From assembly GCA_027310565.1 (NCBI GenBank), contig DAIDAP010000017.1, positions 1-59,121 of the forward strand: a DNA stretch of 59,121 nt, in the 5' to 3' direction. The position numbers and the translations under genes are program-made. Numbering within the stretch: position 1 is the first letter of the stretch; every line of letters begins with the position of its first letter. Positions 25,182 through 33,081 of the stretch are shown here, one piece after another. The notes beneath the pieces were generated by a model. The model searched no databases, was not told where the DNA came from, and worked only from the letters and a program-made list of their open reading frames with translations. Source of the DNA: Chloroflexota bacterium (GTDB lineage Bacteria; Chloroflexota; Limnocylindria; P2-11E).

Positions 25182-27712
25182 TGCAGCGCCTCGTCGAACG
25201 ACATGGCCCGTCCCCTCTCCAGCTCGGCCAGGGCCGCCGCCTCGCCGAGGCTCGCGCGCACCCGCGAGACGGGCGGCTCGGCGAAGCGCGCCCACGCCGC
25301 GGGCGGCCGCTGGGCGGTCGACTCGAACAGCGAGCGCGCCGCGCCCGACAGGCGCAGCGCGCCCTCGGCGTCTCCGGCGAGCGCAGCGAGGCAGGCGAGC
25401 ACGTCGAGCGACCAGGCGGCCCGGTGGTCGCGCAGCGCGAGCGACAGCGTGAGCGCCTCGGAGATGTCCTGGCGAGCGCGCTCCAGATCGTTCGTCAGCA
25501 TCTCGGCGAACGCGCGGAGCGCGAACGTCGTCTCGGCCTCGTCGAGGCGCCCGTCGCGCCGGCGCACCGCGAGGCTCTCGCCGTACAGCTCACGCGCGTG
25601 GTCGTGATCGCCGCGCACCAGCGCGAGCGTCCCGAGGTGATGCAGCGCCTCCGCCTCACGCAGCGCGTTGCCGGTGCGTCGGGAGAGGTCGAGCGCTTCG
25701 GTGAGGGAGCGCTCGGCCTTCGCGTCGCCCGACGCGACCGAGAGGCTTCCCTGCAGCACCAGCGCCCGCGCGAGGATCTCGTCGTCCAGTGACCGGACGC
25801 GCGCGACCGCCTCGTCGATCATGCGCGTCGCGCCGGCGAAGTCACCGGCGGTGTAGGAGAAGCCGCTCGTTTCGAGGAGCGCGCGCGTCCGCGCGGCGGA
25901 CGTCTCGGGGAGCGCGGCGACGATCTGCTCGAGGAAGGCCCGGGCCTCGAGGGCATAGCCGCGCAGGAGCCAGAACGGGAAGAGCGCCTGCGACAGGCGT
26001 GCTCCCATCTCCGGGTCGGCGCCGATGCACCAGCGCAGGGCCTCGCGCATGTCGGCGTGATCCTCCTCGACCGCGTCGAGGTACGACGCCAGCGCCCCCG
26101 GGCGCCGCGACTCGGCGACGGAGAGGAAGTACCGCGCGTGCGCGGCGCGCAGCGCGTCCATCTCGCCGGATTCGACCAGCTTCGCGCGCGCGTACGCGCG
26201 GATGGTCTCGAGACACAGGTACCCGTCGCCGGCGCGCTGCACGAGCGACTTCGACACGAGCTGGCTGAGCTGCTCGAGCGCGAGGTCGCCGGCGGGGTCG
26301 CTCGCCGCGCACACCGCCTCGACCGCCCCGATCGAGAAGCGGCCCACGAACACCGCGAGCCTGCGGAACAGCCTTCGCTCGCCCTCGCTGAGCAGGTCAT
26401 AGCTCCAGTCGATCGTCGCCTCCAGGGTCCGCTGCCGCCGTGGTCCGGTCCGACTGCCGCCCGTCAGCAGGGCGAGCCCGCGGTCCAGGCGGCGCTGGAC
26501 CTCGCCGAGCGGCAGCGTCGCGGTGCGCGCCGCGGCGAGCTCGATGGCGAGCGGGATCCCGTCGACACGCCGGCAGATGTCCGCCGCGGCCGGCGCGTCG
26601 CGCTCGCTGAGCTCGAAATGCAGCGACCGTGACCGCGCCCGGACGGTGAAGAGCCGGACCGCATCCGAGATCGCGAGAGGCGGCACCAGCCACGTCGTCT
26701 CCCCCGGGAGATTCAGGGGCTCGCGGCTCGTTACGACGATGCGCAGATCCGGGCACGAGGCCAGCAGCCTCTCCACGAGCTCGGCGGCCGCGTCCAGCAG
26801 GTGCTCGCAGTTGTCGAGGACCAGCAGGAGCTCGGGGCCGCGACAGCGATCGACGAGCGTGTCCACGAGCGGACGGCCCTGCTGCTCCTCGACGTCGAGC
26901 GCCGTCGCGACGGTGCGCGGGAGCAGGCGGCCGTCGGAGACCGGGGCGAGCTCGACGAGCCAGACGCCACCGGCCATGTCGTCGACCACGCTCATGGCGA
27001 GCTGCGCCGCGAGCCGCGTCTTGCCCGAGCCGCCGACGCCGGTGAGGGTGAGCAGCCGCACCTCACGAACGAGCGCGCGCAGCTCCGCGAGCTCGCGCTC
27101 GCGGCCGACGAACGCGCTCAGCGCGGCCGTCAGGTTGGTCAGGGATGCGGCCCGCGACCGCAGCGGCGGGAACCGCTCCGGGTAGCGGAGGTCCGTGAGC
27201 TGGAACGTGCGCTCCGGGCGCGCGATGTCCTTCAGGAGGTGGAGCCCGAGGTCGGTGAGCTCGACGTCCGCTGGCGGATCCTCGACCAGCAGCTGGCGCG
27301 TCGCCTCCGTGGCGAGCGTCTGTCCGCCGTGACAGAGCGCCAGCATGCGAGCGCAGCGATTCAGCGGCGGGCCGAAGTAGTGTCCGGCGCGGAGCTCGAC
27401 CTCGCCCGTGTGGAGCCCGATGCGGATCTTCAGCGCGACCGCCTCGCTCCAGTCGGCGCTCCGAAACCGCCGTTGGATCTCCAGCGCGCACGCGGCCGCG
27501 TCCTTCGCCGCGCGGAACACCGCGAAGATGCTGTCGCCGGCGCGCCCGCTCTCGACCATCACGCCCCGGTGGCGCTCCACGGACTCGTACACGATCTCGT
27601 CGTGCCGGGCCATCGCCTGCCGCATGGCGGGTGGCTGCGCCTCCCAGGTACGGGTCGAGGCGACCAGATCCGTCAGCATGAGCGTGAGCGTGCCGGTGGG
27701 GAGCACGGCCAC
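25139..27712 (-). CDS. Class III cyclase-domain / NB-ARC ATPase / TPR regulator
   Basis: 857 residues from GTG 27712. Residues 7-175 form a class III nucleotide cyclase homology domain with metal Asp15 (TLMLTDLVAST) and Asp60 (AGDSIFAVF), and N118...R122 in PLNRCARM, so activity is possible. Next is an NB-ARC/AAA ATPase: Walker A GVGGSGKT (225-232), Walker B LLLVLDNCEHLL, VVTSREPL and a GIPLAIELAAAR helix. The last 350 residues are TPR-like helices. There is no DNA-binding domain. This layout is common in actinobacteria and Chloroflexota for signal-integrating proteins whose ligands are unknown. TAGGCT seven bases before the GTG implies a leaderless mRNA. Confidence 0.88.
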   Translation of the reverse strand: MAVLPTGTLTLMLTDLVASTRTWEAQPPAMRQAMARHDEIVYESVERHRGVMVESGRAGDSIFAVFRAAKDAAACALEIQRRFRSADWSEAVALKIRIGLHTGEVELRAGHYFGPPLNRCARMLALCHGGQTLATEATRQLLVEDPPADVELTDLGLHLLKDIARPERTFQLTDLRYPERFPPLRSRAASLTNLTAALSAFVGRERELAELRALVREVRLLTLTGVGGSGKTRLAAQLAMSVVDDMAGGVWLVELAPVSDGRLLPRTVATALDVEEQQGRPLVDTLVDRCRGPELLLVLDNCEHLLDAAAELVERLLASCPDLRIVVTSREPLNLPGETTWLVPPLAISDAVRLFTVRARSRSLHFELSERDAPAAADICRRVDGIPLAIELAAARTATLPLGEVQRRLDRGLALLTGGSRTGPRRQRTLEATIDWSYDLLSEGERRLFRRLAVFVGRFSIGAVEAVCAASDPAGDLALEQLSQLVSKSLVQRAGDGYLCLETIRAYARAKLVESGEMDALRAAHARYFLSVAESRRPGALASYLDAVEEDHADMREALRWCIGADPEMGARLSQALFPFWLLRGYALEARAFLEQIVAALPETSAARTRALLETSGFSYTAGDFAGATRMIDEAVARVRSLDDEILARALVLQGSLSVASGDAKAERSLTEALDLSRRTGNALREAEALHHLGTLALVRGDHDHARELYGESLAVRRRDGRLDEAETTFALRAFAEMLTNDLERARQDISEALTLSLALRDHRAAWSLDVLACLAALAGDAEGALRLSGAARSLFESTAQRPPAAWARFAEPPVSRVRASLGEAAALAELERGRAMSFDEALHYALDWIASRNSGK

Positions 27713-27719
27713 GGCAGAG

Positions 27720-27725
27720 AGCCTA
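27720..27725 (-). promoter_or_regulatory. Candidate -10 box, leaderless cyclase/NB-ARC gene
   Basis: On the minus strand TAGGCT is followed by 7 bases and then the GTG start. It lies back to back with the -10 of the divergent gene at 27738. Confidence 0.5.
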
Positions 27726-27737
27726 GCGGACGGGTGC

Positions 27738-27743
27738 TAGGAT
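27738..27743 (+). promoter_or_regulatory. Candidate -10 box, leaderless 27752 gene
   Basis: TAGGAT, then 8 bases, then ATG 27752, with no Shine-Dalgarno. Confidence 0.5.
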
Positions 27744-27751
27744 TCCGGACC

Positions 27752-28066
27752 ATGCCGATCTTCGGGAAGGACGTGCCGACGCTTTCGCAGGTCGTGAAGG
27801 AGACCGAGAGGTTCGGCGCGCTGCTGAAGAAGGTCCCCGTGGTGTATGGAGCGCGATCGTCCCACCCCGCGGTGAGACCGATGCTCCGGTCCTTCCGCAG
27901 CATCAACAGGGCGCTCGCGTCCCGCGACAGACGCGGCTACGTGAGCGTCGCGCAGCAGGCGCGGATCGGTCGCGAGTTCAAGAAGATCGGCGCGGCGTTC
28001 CAGGATCCGCGGATCGCGCGCCTCAAGCTGAAGGCCACGAGGCGTCCCGCGGGCAAGACGCGCTAG
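27752..28066 (+). CDS. Small basic hypothetical protein
   Basis: 104 residues, very basic: helices PTLSQVVKETERFGALLKKV and AQQARIGREFKKIGAAFQDPRIARLKLKATRRPAGKTR. No motif is recognised; it could be a nucleic-acid-associated protein. Its TAG stop is part of CTAGAG, the target-site duplication of the transposon that follows. Before the insertion this stop lay in the same CTAG that provides the serS stop on the other strand. Confidence 0.6.
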   Translation: MPIFGKDVPTLSQVVKETERFGALLKKVPVVYGARSSHPAVRPMLRSFRSINRALASRDRRGYVSVAQQARIGREFKKIGAAFQDPRIARLKLKATRRPAGKTR

Positions 28067-28068
28067 AG

Positions 28069-28092
28069 CCTCCCTGCGGGTTCGTGTGTTGA
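28069..28092 (+). repeat. Left terminal inverted repeat
   Basis: Twenty-four bases starting CCTCCCTGCGGG and ending GTGTTGA, identical to the reverse complement of 30443-30466. The copy of CTAGAG outside it contains the stop codon of the 27752 gene. Confidence 0.9.
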
Positions 28093-28166
28093 GAACTCGA
28101 CGTGTCGCCGAATGTGACAAACGGCCCTAGCGACCTGCTCGAGCGCGGCTAGGCTCTCCAACTTCG

Positions 28167-29488
28167 ATGGCACGGCCCAGAATCGCTGGGCTGCCGCCGT
28201 GTCCGCTCGGGACGCAGGACACACCGTCCGCTTCGGGACGTACGGCCCTCGTCGCTACGCGCGTCGGCGCGGCCAGCCCAGACCCTTTCCGCCGGAGCGC
28301 GCGACGCGCACGCGTCAGCGCTATCGCTGCGTGCGCGCCGACGGCCAGGGCGAGCACACGTTCACCGAGCGTCTGCCGCGGCACCAGCCGCGACCCGATC
28401 CGGTGCAGGGCCTCGCGGTCTGTCCCGAGTGCGAGCGGCCCGCCTCACCTCGAGATGGACCACCGGCACCGCGGCGCTACAGCTTCACCGCGCGCGAGAT
28501 CGCTCGTGCGCTCATCGAGGTGGGTCGTGGTGTGAGCTACCGCAGCGCCGGCGAGAGCCTGCGTCGTGATGCTCGAGTGCGGCGACGCAACGACCGCGGC
28601 GCCGTCGACTGGAGCCTCGTGGCCGACTGGGTGGAGGTCTTCGGTCCGACGATCGCCGGCGAGCTGCTCCCGGCGGCGTGGCAGGGCGGAGTGCTCCTCG
28701 ACAGCGTGCCCTTCAGCGTTCGTCGGCGGCGGAACGTCGTCAGCGGCCAGCTGGTGACCGGAGGTGGTGCGACGTACACGATCATGCTCGGCGTCTGTCA
28801 CACGTTCGAGAACGGCTGGCGCATCTACAACGTCGAGGCGGTCGGAGGACGACCGAACGCGAACACCTGGGTGCGCTTCATGGGACGCCTCGTCGGGCAG
28901 CCCACGCACACGTGCACGGACGAGGATGCGACGCTCCTCGCGGCGATCGAACAGCACTGGCCCCACCTGCCGCGACGCATCGCGTTCGACCATCTCCAGT
29001 ACCAGCTCAGTGAGGCCAAGCTCAGCCAGCTCGCGCGGATCCGGCGGCACGGCGAGCACGACCCCGTGTATCAGACCGGGCGGGTCGCGTTGAAGTCGCG
29101 CGCCCAGTGGCTCGCGTTCCTTCGAGCCATGCGCATGCCACCGCGCGTGCAGCCACGACGCGTCGGCCACATCACGTACAACCTGCGGCGCTGGGTCGTT
29201 GCGCACCGCAAGCTCCTGCGCGAGCAGTGGGCCGCCCAGCCGTACTTCCCCGATCGCAATGCGCCGATCGAGCAGTTCGCCGCGCAGATCCGCGGGCAGC
29301 TACGCCAGCGCCACGCGATGTTCACCAACAAGCAGCGCACGGACCGGCTGCTCCAGCTCATGGCCCTCCACCAGAACAAGCAGGATCGGCTGGCTGACTG
29401 CGAGCGGATCATCCGGCGCGAGCTCCTGAACCGTCAGGGCTGGAGCAACGAGCGCCATGTTGTGTTCACGAGCCCGCGGCTCCGCTGA
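28167..29488 (+). CDS. Transposase-like protein, N-terminus frameshifted
   Basis: ATG 28167 gives MARPRIAGLPPCP. The protein then continues one frame away from about 28199 (RDAGHTVRFGTYG) to a stop at 29488, over 400 residues. The order zinc-knuckle-like Cys (PPCP, RYRC, CPEC), HTH-like helix (YSFTAREIARALIEVGRGVSYRSAGESL), ADWVEVF, GVLLDSVPF and RIAFDHLQYQLSEAKL suits a DDE transposase (candidate D, D, E). Its location between matched TIRs supports that. GTG 28199 could start a version lacking the first zinc ligand. No slippery heptamer is seen, so programmed frameshifting is unlikely. I recall similar uncharacterised actinobacterial proteins. Confidence 0.65.
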
Positions 29489-29534
29489 CTCTCTGCGCTT
29501 ACCGCAGATACACATCGCGGGTAATGTTTCTGGT

Positions 29535-30329
29535 ATGAGCGACGTGCGCTCGGAAGCACCGGAGGAACTGGACCTGCCCGGCGGTAACTTGAGCGCCGCC
29601 GTCAAGGTCGGTGATACCGTGCGGCGCCGCGCAGGTCCGTGGACGCCTGCGGTCCACGCGCTCCTTGAGCACCTTCGTCGCGTCGGATTTCACGCGGCGC
29701 CCGAGCCCCTCGGAATGGAGGACCAAGGTCGAGCCATCCTTCGCTTCCTCCCAGGCGAGGTACACAGCGGGTGGCCGGAGCCGATGCCGCTGTGGGTATT
29801 CGAGGATGAGGTCACCTTGGTCGGAGCCGCTCAGCTCCTTCGGCGATACCACGATGCCGTCGCGAGCTTTGAGCCGCCGCCCGACGCGCAGTGGGCGCAG
29901 GTCGCGCCCGGAAAGCACGAGGTGATCTGCCACAACGACTGGGCGCCGGGGAACGCGGTGTTCGATGGGCATCGCCCGGTCGCCATGCTCGACTGGGACA
30001 GCGCCGGTCCAGGCAGTCGCGCGTGGGACCTGGCGTACTCCGCCTTCACCTGGGTGCCGCTCGATCCCAAGTCCAACGAGCCCGGTCTCAAGCGGAAAGG
30101 ATCGCGGCTGCGGCTCTTCTGCGATGCCTATGGACGTCACGTCCCACCCGCAGATGTCCTCGAGGTCCTTCCTCTTCTGCTCCGCCTCGCCGCGGATCGG
30201 ATCCAGGCCCGGGCGCAGGAAGGAGACCCGGGCTCCCAGAAGCTGGTGGGTTGGAACGTTCCCGAGCGGTGCCGCGAAAACGCCGCGCTCATCGCGGCGC
30301 AGACGCCGAACCTGCTCACGCGGGGATAA
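29535..30329 (+). CDS. APH-family phosphotransferase, transposon passenger
   Basis: 264 residues from ATG 29535. The catalytic loop is HEVICHNDWAPGNAVF (HND in place of HGD) and the metal site MLDWDSAGPGSRAWDLAYSAF, both as in many APH/choline-kinase-like enzymes with an HND variant. The N-lobe is short: GDTVRRRAGPWTPAVHALLEHLRRVGF. It lies 46 bp after the transposase-like gene and inside the TIRs, so it moves with the element. A resistance role is possible but not shown; the substrate cannot be read from sequence. Confidence 0.82.
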   Translation: MSDVRSEAPEELDLPGGNLSAAVKVGDTVRRRAGPWTPAVHALLEHLRRVGFHAAPEPLGMEDQGRAILRFLPGEVHSGWPEPMPLWVFEDEVTLVGAAQLLRRYHDAVASFEPPPDAQWAQVAPGKHEVICHNDWAPGNAVFDGHRPVAMLDWDSAGPGSRAWDLAYSAFTWVPLDPKSNEPGLKRKGSRLRLFCDAYGRHVPPADVLEVLPLLLRLAADRIQARAQEGDPGSQKLVGWNVPERCRENAALIAAQTPNLLTRG

Positions 30330-30442
30330 GCCCGACCACTACGGCTCGCCGACGCACGTCGCGTCCGGTGCGATTGGCTTGTCACATTCCCCGACACGTC
30401 TTGGCTTCTGACTGGACACGGCCGTTTTTCACGGTTCGGTTA

Positions 30443-30466
30443 TCAACACACGAACCCGCAGGGAGG
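30443..30466 (-). repeat. Right terminal inverted repeat
   Basis: Reverse complement of 28069-28092, 24 of 24. It is flanked outside by CTAGAG (30467-30472), whose first three bases are the TAG stop codon of serS on the minus strand. The right end has 36 more bases than the left between outer and inner repeats. Confidence 0.9.
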
Positions 30467-31741
30467 CTAGAGCGAGAACTCTCCGGCGGCGATGCGCTCG
30501 CGGCCGCGCAGGTACGGCCGCACGACCTTCGGGATGAGCACGGATCCGTCCGCCTGCTGGTAGCTCTCGAGCACGGCGATCATGAGCCGCGGCAGCGCGA
30601 GCCCCGACGCGTTGAGGATGTGCGGGTGCTCGACCTTCGCCCTGGGGTCCCGCTTGAAGCGGATCGCGGCGCGCTCGGCCTGCAGCGTGCCGCCGTCGCT
30701 GCAGGACGACACCTCGAGCCACTCCCCCACGCCCGGTGACCACACGCGCACGTCGAAGCCCTTCGTCGCGACGAAGCCGAGGTCGCCCGCGCAGCGCTCC
30801 TCGACGCGCACCGGCAGCTCGAGCTTCTCGCAGACGTCCACCGCGAGAGCCGTGAGCCGGTCCAGCTCGGCGCGCGACTCCTCCGGCCTGGTGAGCACGA
30901 CCATCTCGACCTTGTCGAACCAGTGCACGCGCTTGATGCCGCGCACGTCGCGGCCGGCGCTCATCTTCTCCCGCCGGAAGCACGGCGTGTGCGCGACGTA
31001 GCGGATCGGGAGGCGCTCGACCGGGACGGTCTCGTCGCGGTGGAGCGAGACGAGCTGCGCCTCGGCGGTCGGGATGAGCCAGACGTCGTCGTCGTCGTCG
31101 CGGTAGAGGTTCTCGTCGAAGTGCGGCAGGTGCGCCGACGCGACGAGCGTCTCCTTCCGCGTGACGGACGGCGGGTAGATCTCGGTGAAGCCGAGCCCCG
31201 CGTCGAGCTTGTGGTCGATCATCCACGCGATGAGCGCGCGCTGGAGGGCCGCGCCCGCGCCGCGCAGCACGTAGAAGCGCGTCCCGGCGAGCTTCACCCC
31301 ACGGGGGATGTCGAGGATCCCGAGGGCCTCGCCCAGCTCCCAGTGGGGCTTCGCCGGGAAGCCGAGGGCGCGCTCGGGATCCTGCCGCACCACGCGGTTG
31401 TCGTCCTCGCCCGCGCCCGGTGGCACGTCGGGCGCGAGGTCGTTCGGGATCCACAGCGCGAGCTCGTCGCGCTCGGCTTCGACCGGCGCGAGCTCCTCGC
31501 CGACGGCTCGGATCCGGTCGCCCACCTCGCGCATGCGCGTCTTCACGGCGTCGGTCGGCGGGCCGCCCCGGCTCGCCCGGTTGCGCTCGGCCTGCAGGCC
31601 CTCCATCTCCGAGCGCAGCTCGCGGCTGCGCCGGTCGAGGTCGAGCAGCCGATCGAGGGGCGCCTCGAAGTGCCGCGCGGCGAGCATGGCGCGCACGGCG
31701 GCGGGGTCGTCACGCACGCGCTGGAGGACGGTCACGGTCAT
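30467..31741 (-). CDS. serS: Seryl-tRNA synthetase
   Basis: 424 residues, usual length. It charges tRNA-Ser with serine. The N-terminal coiled-coil arm (LLDLDRRSRELRSEMEGLQAERNRAS, about 31-105) binds the tRNA variable arm. The class II core shows IPTAEAQLVSLH, motif 2 CFRREKMSAGRDVRGIKRVHWFDKVEM and motif 3 ILNASGLALPRLMIAVLE. Motif 2 has KMSAGRDVRG where E. coli has EAGSAGRDTRG; I associate this form with Chloroflexota. ATG 31741 may be preceded by GATAAT three bases upstream, and GTG 31735 would fit a leaderless start. The stop codon lies in the transposon target duplication. Confidence 0.95.
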   Translation of the reverse strand: MTVTVLQRVRDDPAAVRAMLAARHFEAPLDRLLDLDRRSRELRSEMEGLQAERNRASRGGPPTDAVKTRMREVGDRIRAVGEELAPVEAERDELALWIPNDLAPDVPPGAGEDDNRVVRQDPERALGFPAKPHWELGEALGILDIPRGVKLAGTRFYVLRGAGAALQRALIAWMIDHKLDAGLGFTEIYPPSVTRKETLVASAHLPHFDENLYRDDDDDVWLIPTAEAQLVSLHRDETVPVERLPIRYVAHTPCFRREKMSAGRDVRGIKRVHWFDKVEMVVLTRPEESRAELDRLTALAVDVCEKLELPVRVEERCAGDLGFVATKGFDVRVWSPGVGEWLEVSSCSDGGTLQAERAAIRFKRDPRAKVEHPHILNASGLALPRLMIAVLESYQQADGSVLIPKVVRPYLRGRERIAAGEFSL

Positions 31742-31760
31742 GCCATTATCGGCACGTCTC

Positions 31761-33011
31761 GTGTCGAACGTCGTCCTCGTCGCCTTCGAGGGACCCGACA
31801 GCTACGCGCTCGTCGGCGGCCTCGGCACGCGCATGAACGACCTCGCCGCGGCGCTCGTGGCGCGCGGGCACCGCGTGCACCACCTCTTCGTCGGCGATCC
31901 GGCGCTCCCCGCGCGCGAGGAGCGCGACGACGGGGCGCTCGTCCTGGAGCGCTGGTGCCAGTGGCTCAGCGCGCACCACCCCAAGGACGTGTACGACGGC
32001 GAATGGGCGAAGGTCGACGACTTCAGCCGGAGCGTGCCGCCCCACCTCGCGAACGACGTGGTCCCCGCCGCCACCGCGCGCGGCGAGCGCAGCGTGCTGC
32101 TGTTCGAGGACTGGCAGACCGCGCCCGCGGCGATCGGCACGGCGACGCTCCTCGCCGCGCGCGGCGAGCGCGCTCCGGTGCTCTGGAACGCGAACAACAC
32201 CTACGGCTTCTCCGAGGTCGACTTCGCGCTGCTCCGCCGCGTCGCGTCGATCACCACGATCTCGCATTACATGCGCGGCGAGATCGCCCGCATGGGCGTC
32301 GACGCGGCGGTCCTGCCGAACGGCATCGCCGAGCGCTGGCTCCGCCCCGTGCCGCCGGGCGACGCGGCGGCCCTGCGCGCGGCGTTCGCCGGCCGGCCGA
32401 CGTTCGTGAAGGTCGCGCGCTTCGACCCCGACAAGCGCTGGCTGTGGGCGGTGGACGCGATCGCCGCGATGCGCGACGCGGGCCGCGCGCCGCGCCTGGT
32501 CATGCGCGGCAGCCGCGGCGACCACGCGCAGGTCGTCATGGACCGCATCGCCGTCCGCGGGCTCTCGCTCCAGCGCATCGCGCTGCCCGCGACGGCGGGG
32601 CCGCGCGACCTCGCCGCCGCGCTCGCCGCGACGACGGCCGAGATCGTCCTCCTCGACTCCTTCGTGCACGAGCGCCCGCTGCGCGCGCTGTACGCGGCGG
32701 CCGACGGCGTGCTCGCCAACTCCGAGCGCGAGCCGTTCGGCCTGGTGGGGCTGGAGGTGATGGCCTGCGGCGGCATCGCCTACGTCGGCCGGACCGGCGA
32801 GGACTACGCGATCCCGTTCGGCAACGCCGTCGTCGTGCAGAGCGACGACCCGCGCGAGCTCATGACCGCGCAGCGCACGCTCGCCGCGCGGCCCGAGCTG
32901 GTGCGCGCGCTGCGGGCCGAGGGACGGAACACGGCGAAGCGCTACGCCTGGCCGCGCGTGCTCGAGGCGTACGAGGCGCTCTGGGACGTCGCGCTCGAGC
33001 TGGCACCCTGA
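31761..33011 (+). CDS. GT4-type glycosyltransferase
   Basis: About 416 residues from GTG 31761; ATG 31740 overlaps the serS start. GT-B fold: N-terminal Rossmann segment VVLVAFEGPDSYALVGGLGTRMNDLAAALVARGH, linker ITTISHYMRGEIARMGVDAAVLPNGI, C-terminal donor domain TFVKVARFDPDKRW and the E-x7-E motif in REPFGLVGLEVMACGG. It likely transfers a sugar from a nucleotide donor; the acceptor is unknown. The GGLGTR loop resembles glycogen-synthase-like enzymes. It converges on a methyltransferase whose operon carries a GH57 glycan enzyme, which hints at alpha-glucan or exopolysaccharide metabolism (inference). Confidence 0.85.
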   Translation: MSNVVLVAFEGPDSYALVGGLGTRMNDLAAALVARGHRVHHLFVGDPALPAREERDDGALVLERWCQWLSAHHPKDVYDGEWAKVDDFSRSVPPHLANDVVPAATARGERSVLLFEDWQTAPAAIGTATLLAARGERAPVLWNANNTYGFSEVDFALLRRVASITTISHYMRGEIARMGVDAAVLPNGIAERWLRPVPPGDAAALRAAFAGRPTFVKVARFDPDKRWLWAVDAIAAMRDAGRAPRLVMRGSRGDHAQVVMDRIAVRGLSLQRIALPATAGPRDLAAALAATTAEIVLLDSFVHERPLRALYAAADGVLANSEREPFGLVGLEVMACGGIAYVGRTGEDYAIPFGNAVVVQSDDPRELMTAQRTLAARPELVRALRAEGRNTAKRYAWPRVLEAYEALWDVALELAP

Positions 33012-33081
33012 CGACCCGCGGCGCTCCTTCGACCGAGACCCCACGCCGGACCCATGCGAGCCCGCGGGGCGCGCCGCGCGT

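Larger units (their letters stand above)
28069..30466 (+). mobile_element. Transposon with 24-bp TIRs, 6-bp target duplication and phosphotransferase passenger
   Basis: The two ends are perfect 24-bp inverted repeats beginning CCTCCCTGCGGG. Direct repeats of CTAGAG lie immediately outside (28063-28068 and 30467-30472). A second inverted pair inside (28099-28120 against 30379-30400, 20 of 22 matching, core GAATGTGACAA) looks like subterminal transposase sites, spaced asymmetrically. It contains a transposase-like gene and an APH-family kinase gene in the same direction. The insertion fell in a CTAG that served as TAG stop codon for both converging genes, and the duplication preserved both stops. 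The family is not identified. Confidence 0.85.

Noticed and set aside
28167-28200. Programmed -1 frameshift in the transposase
   Set aside because: No A-rich slippery heptamer and no need for a fused upstream domain; an indel is simpler.
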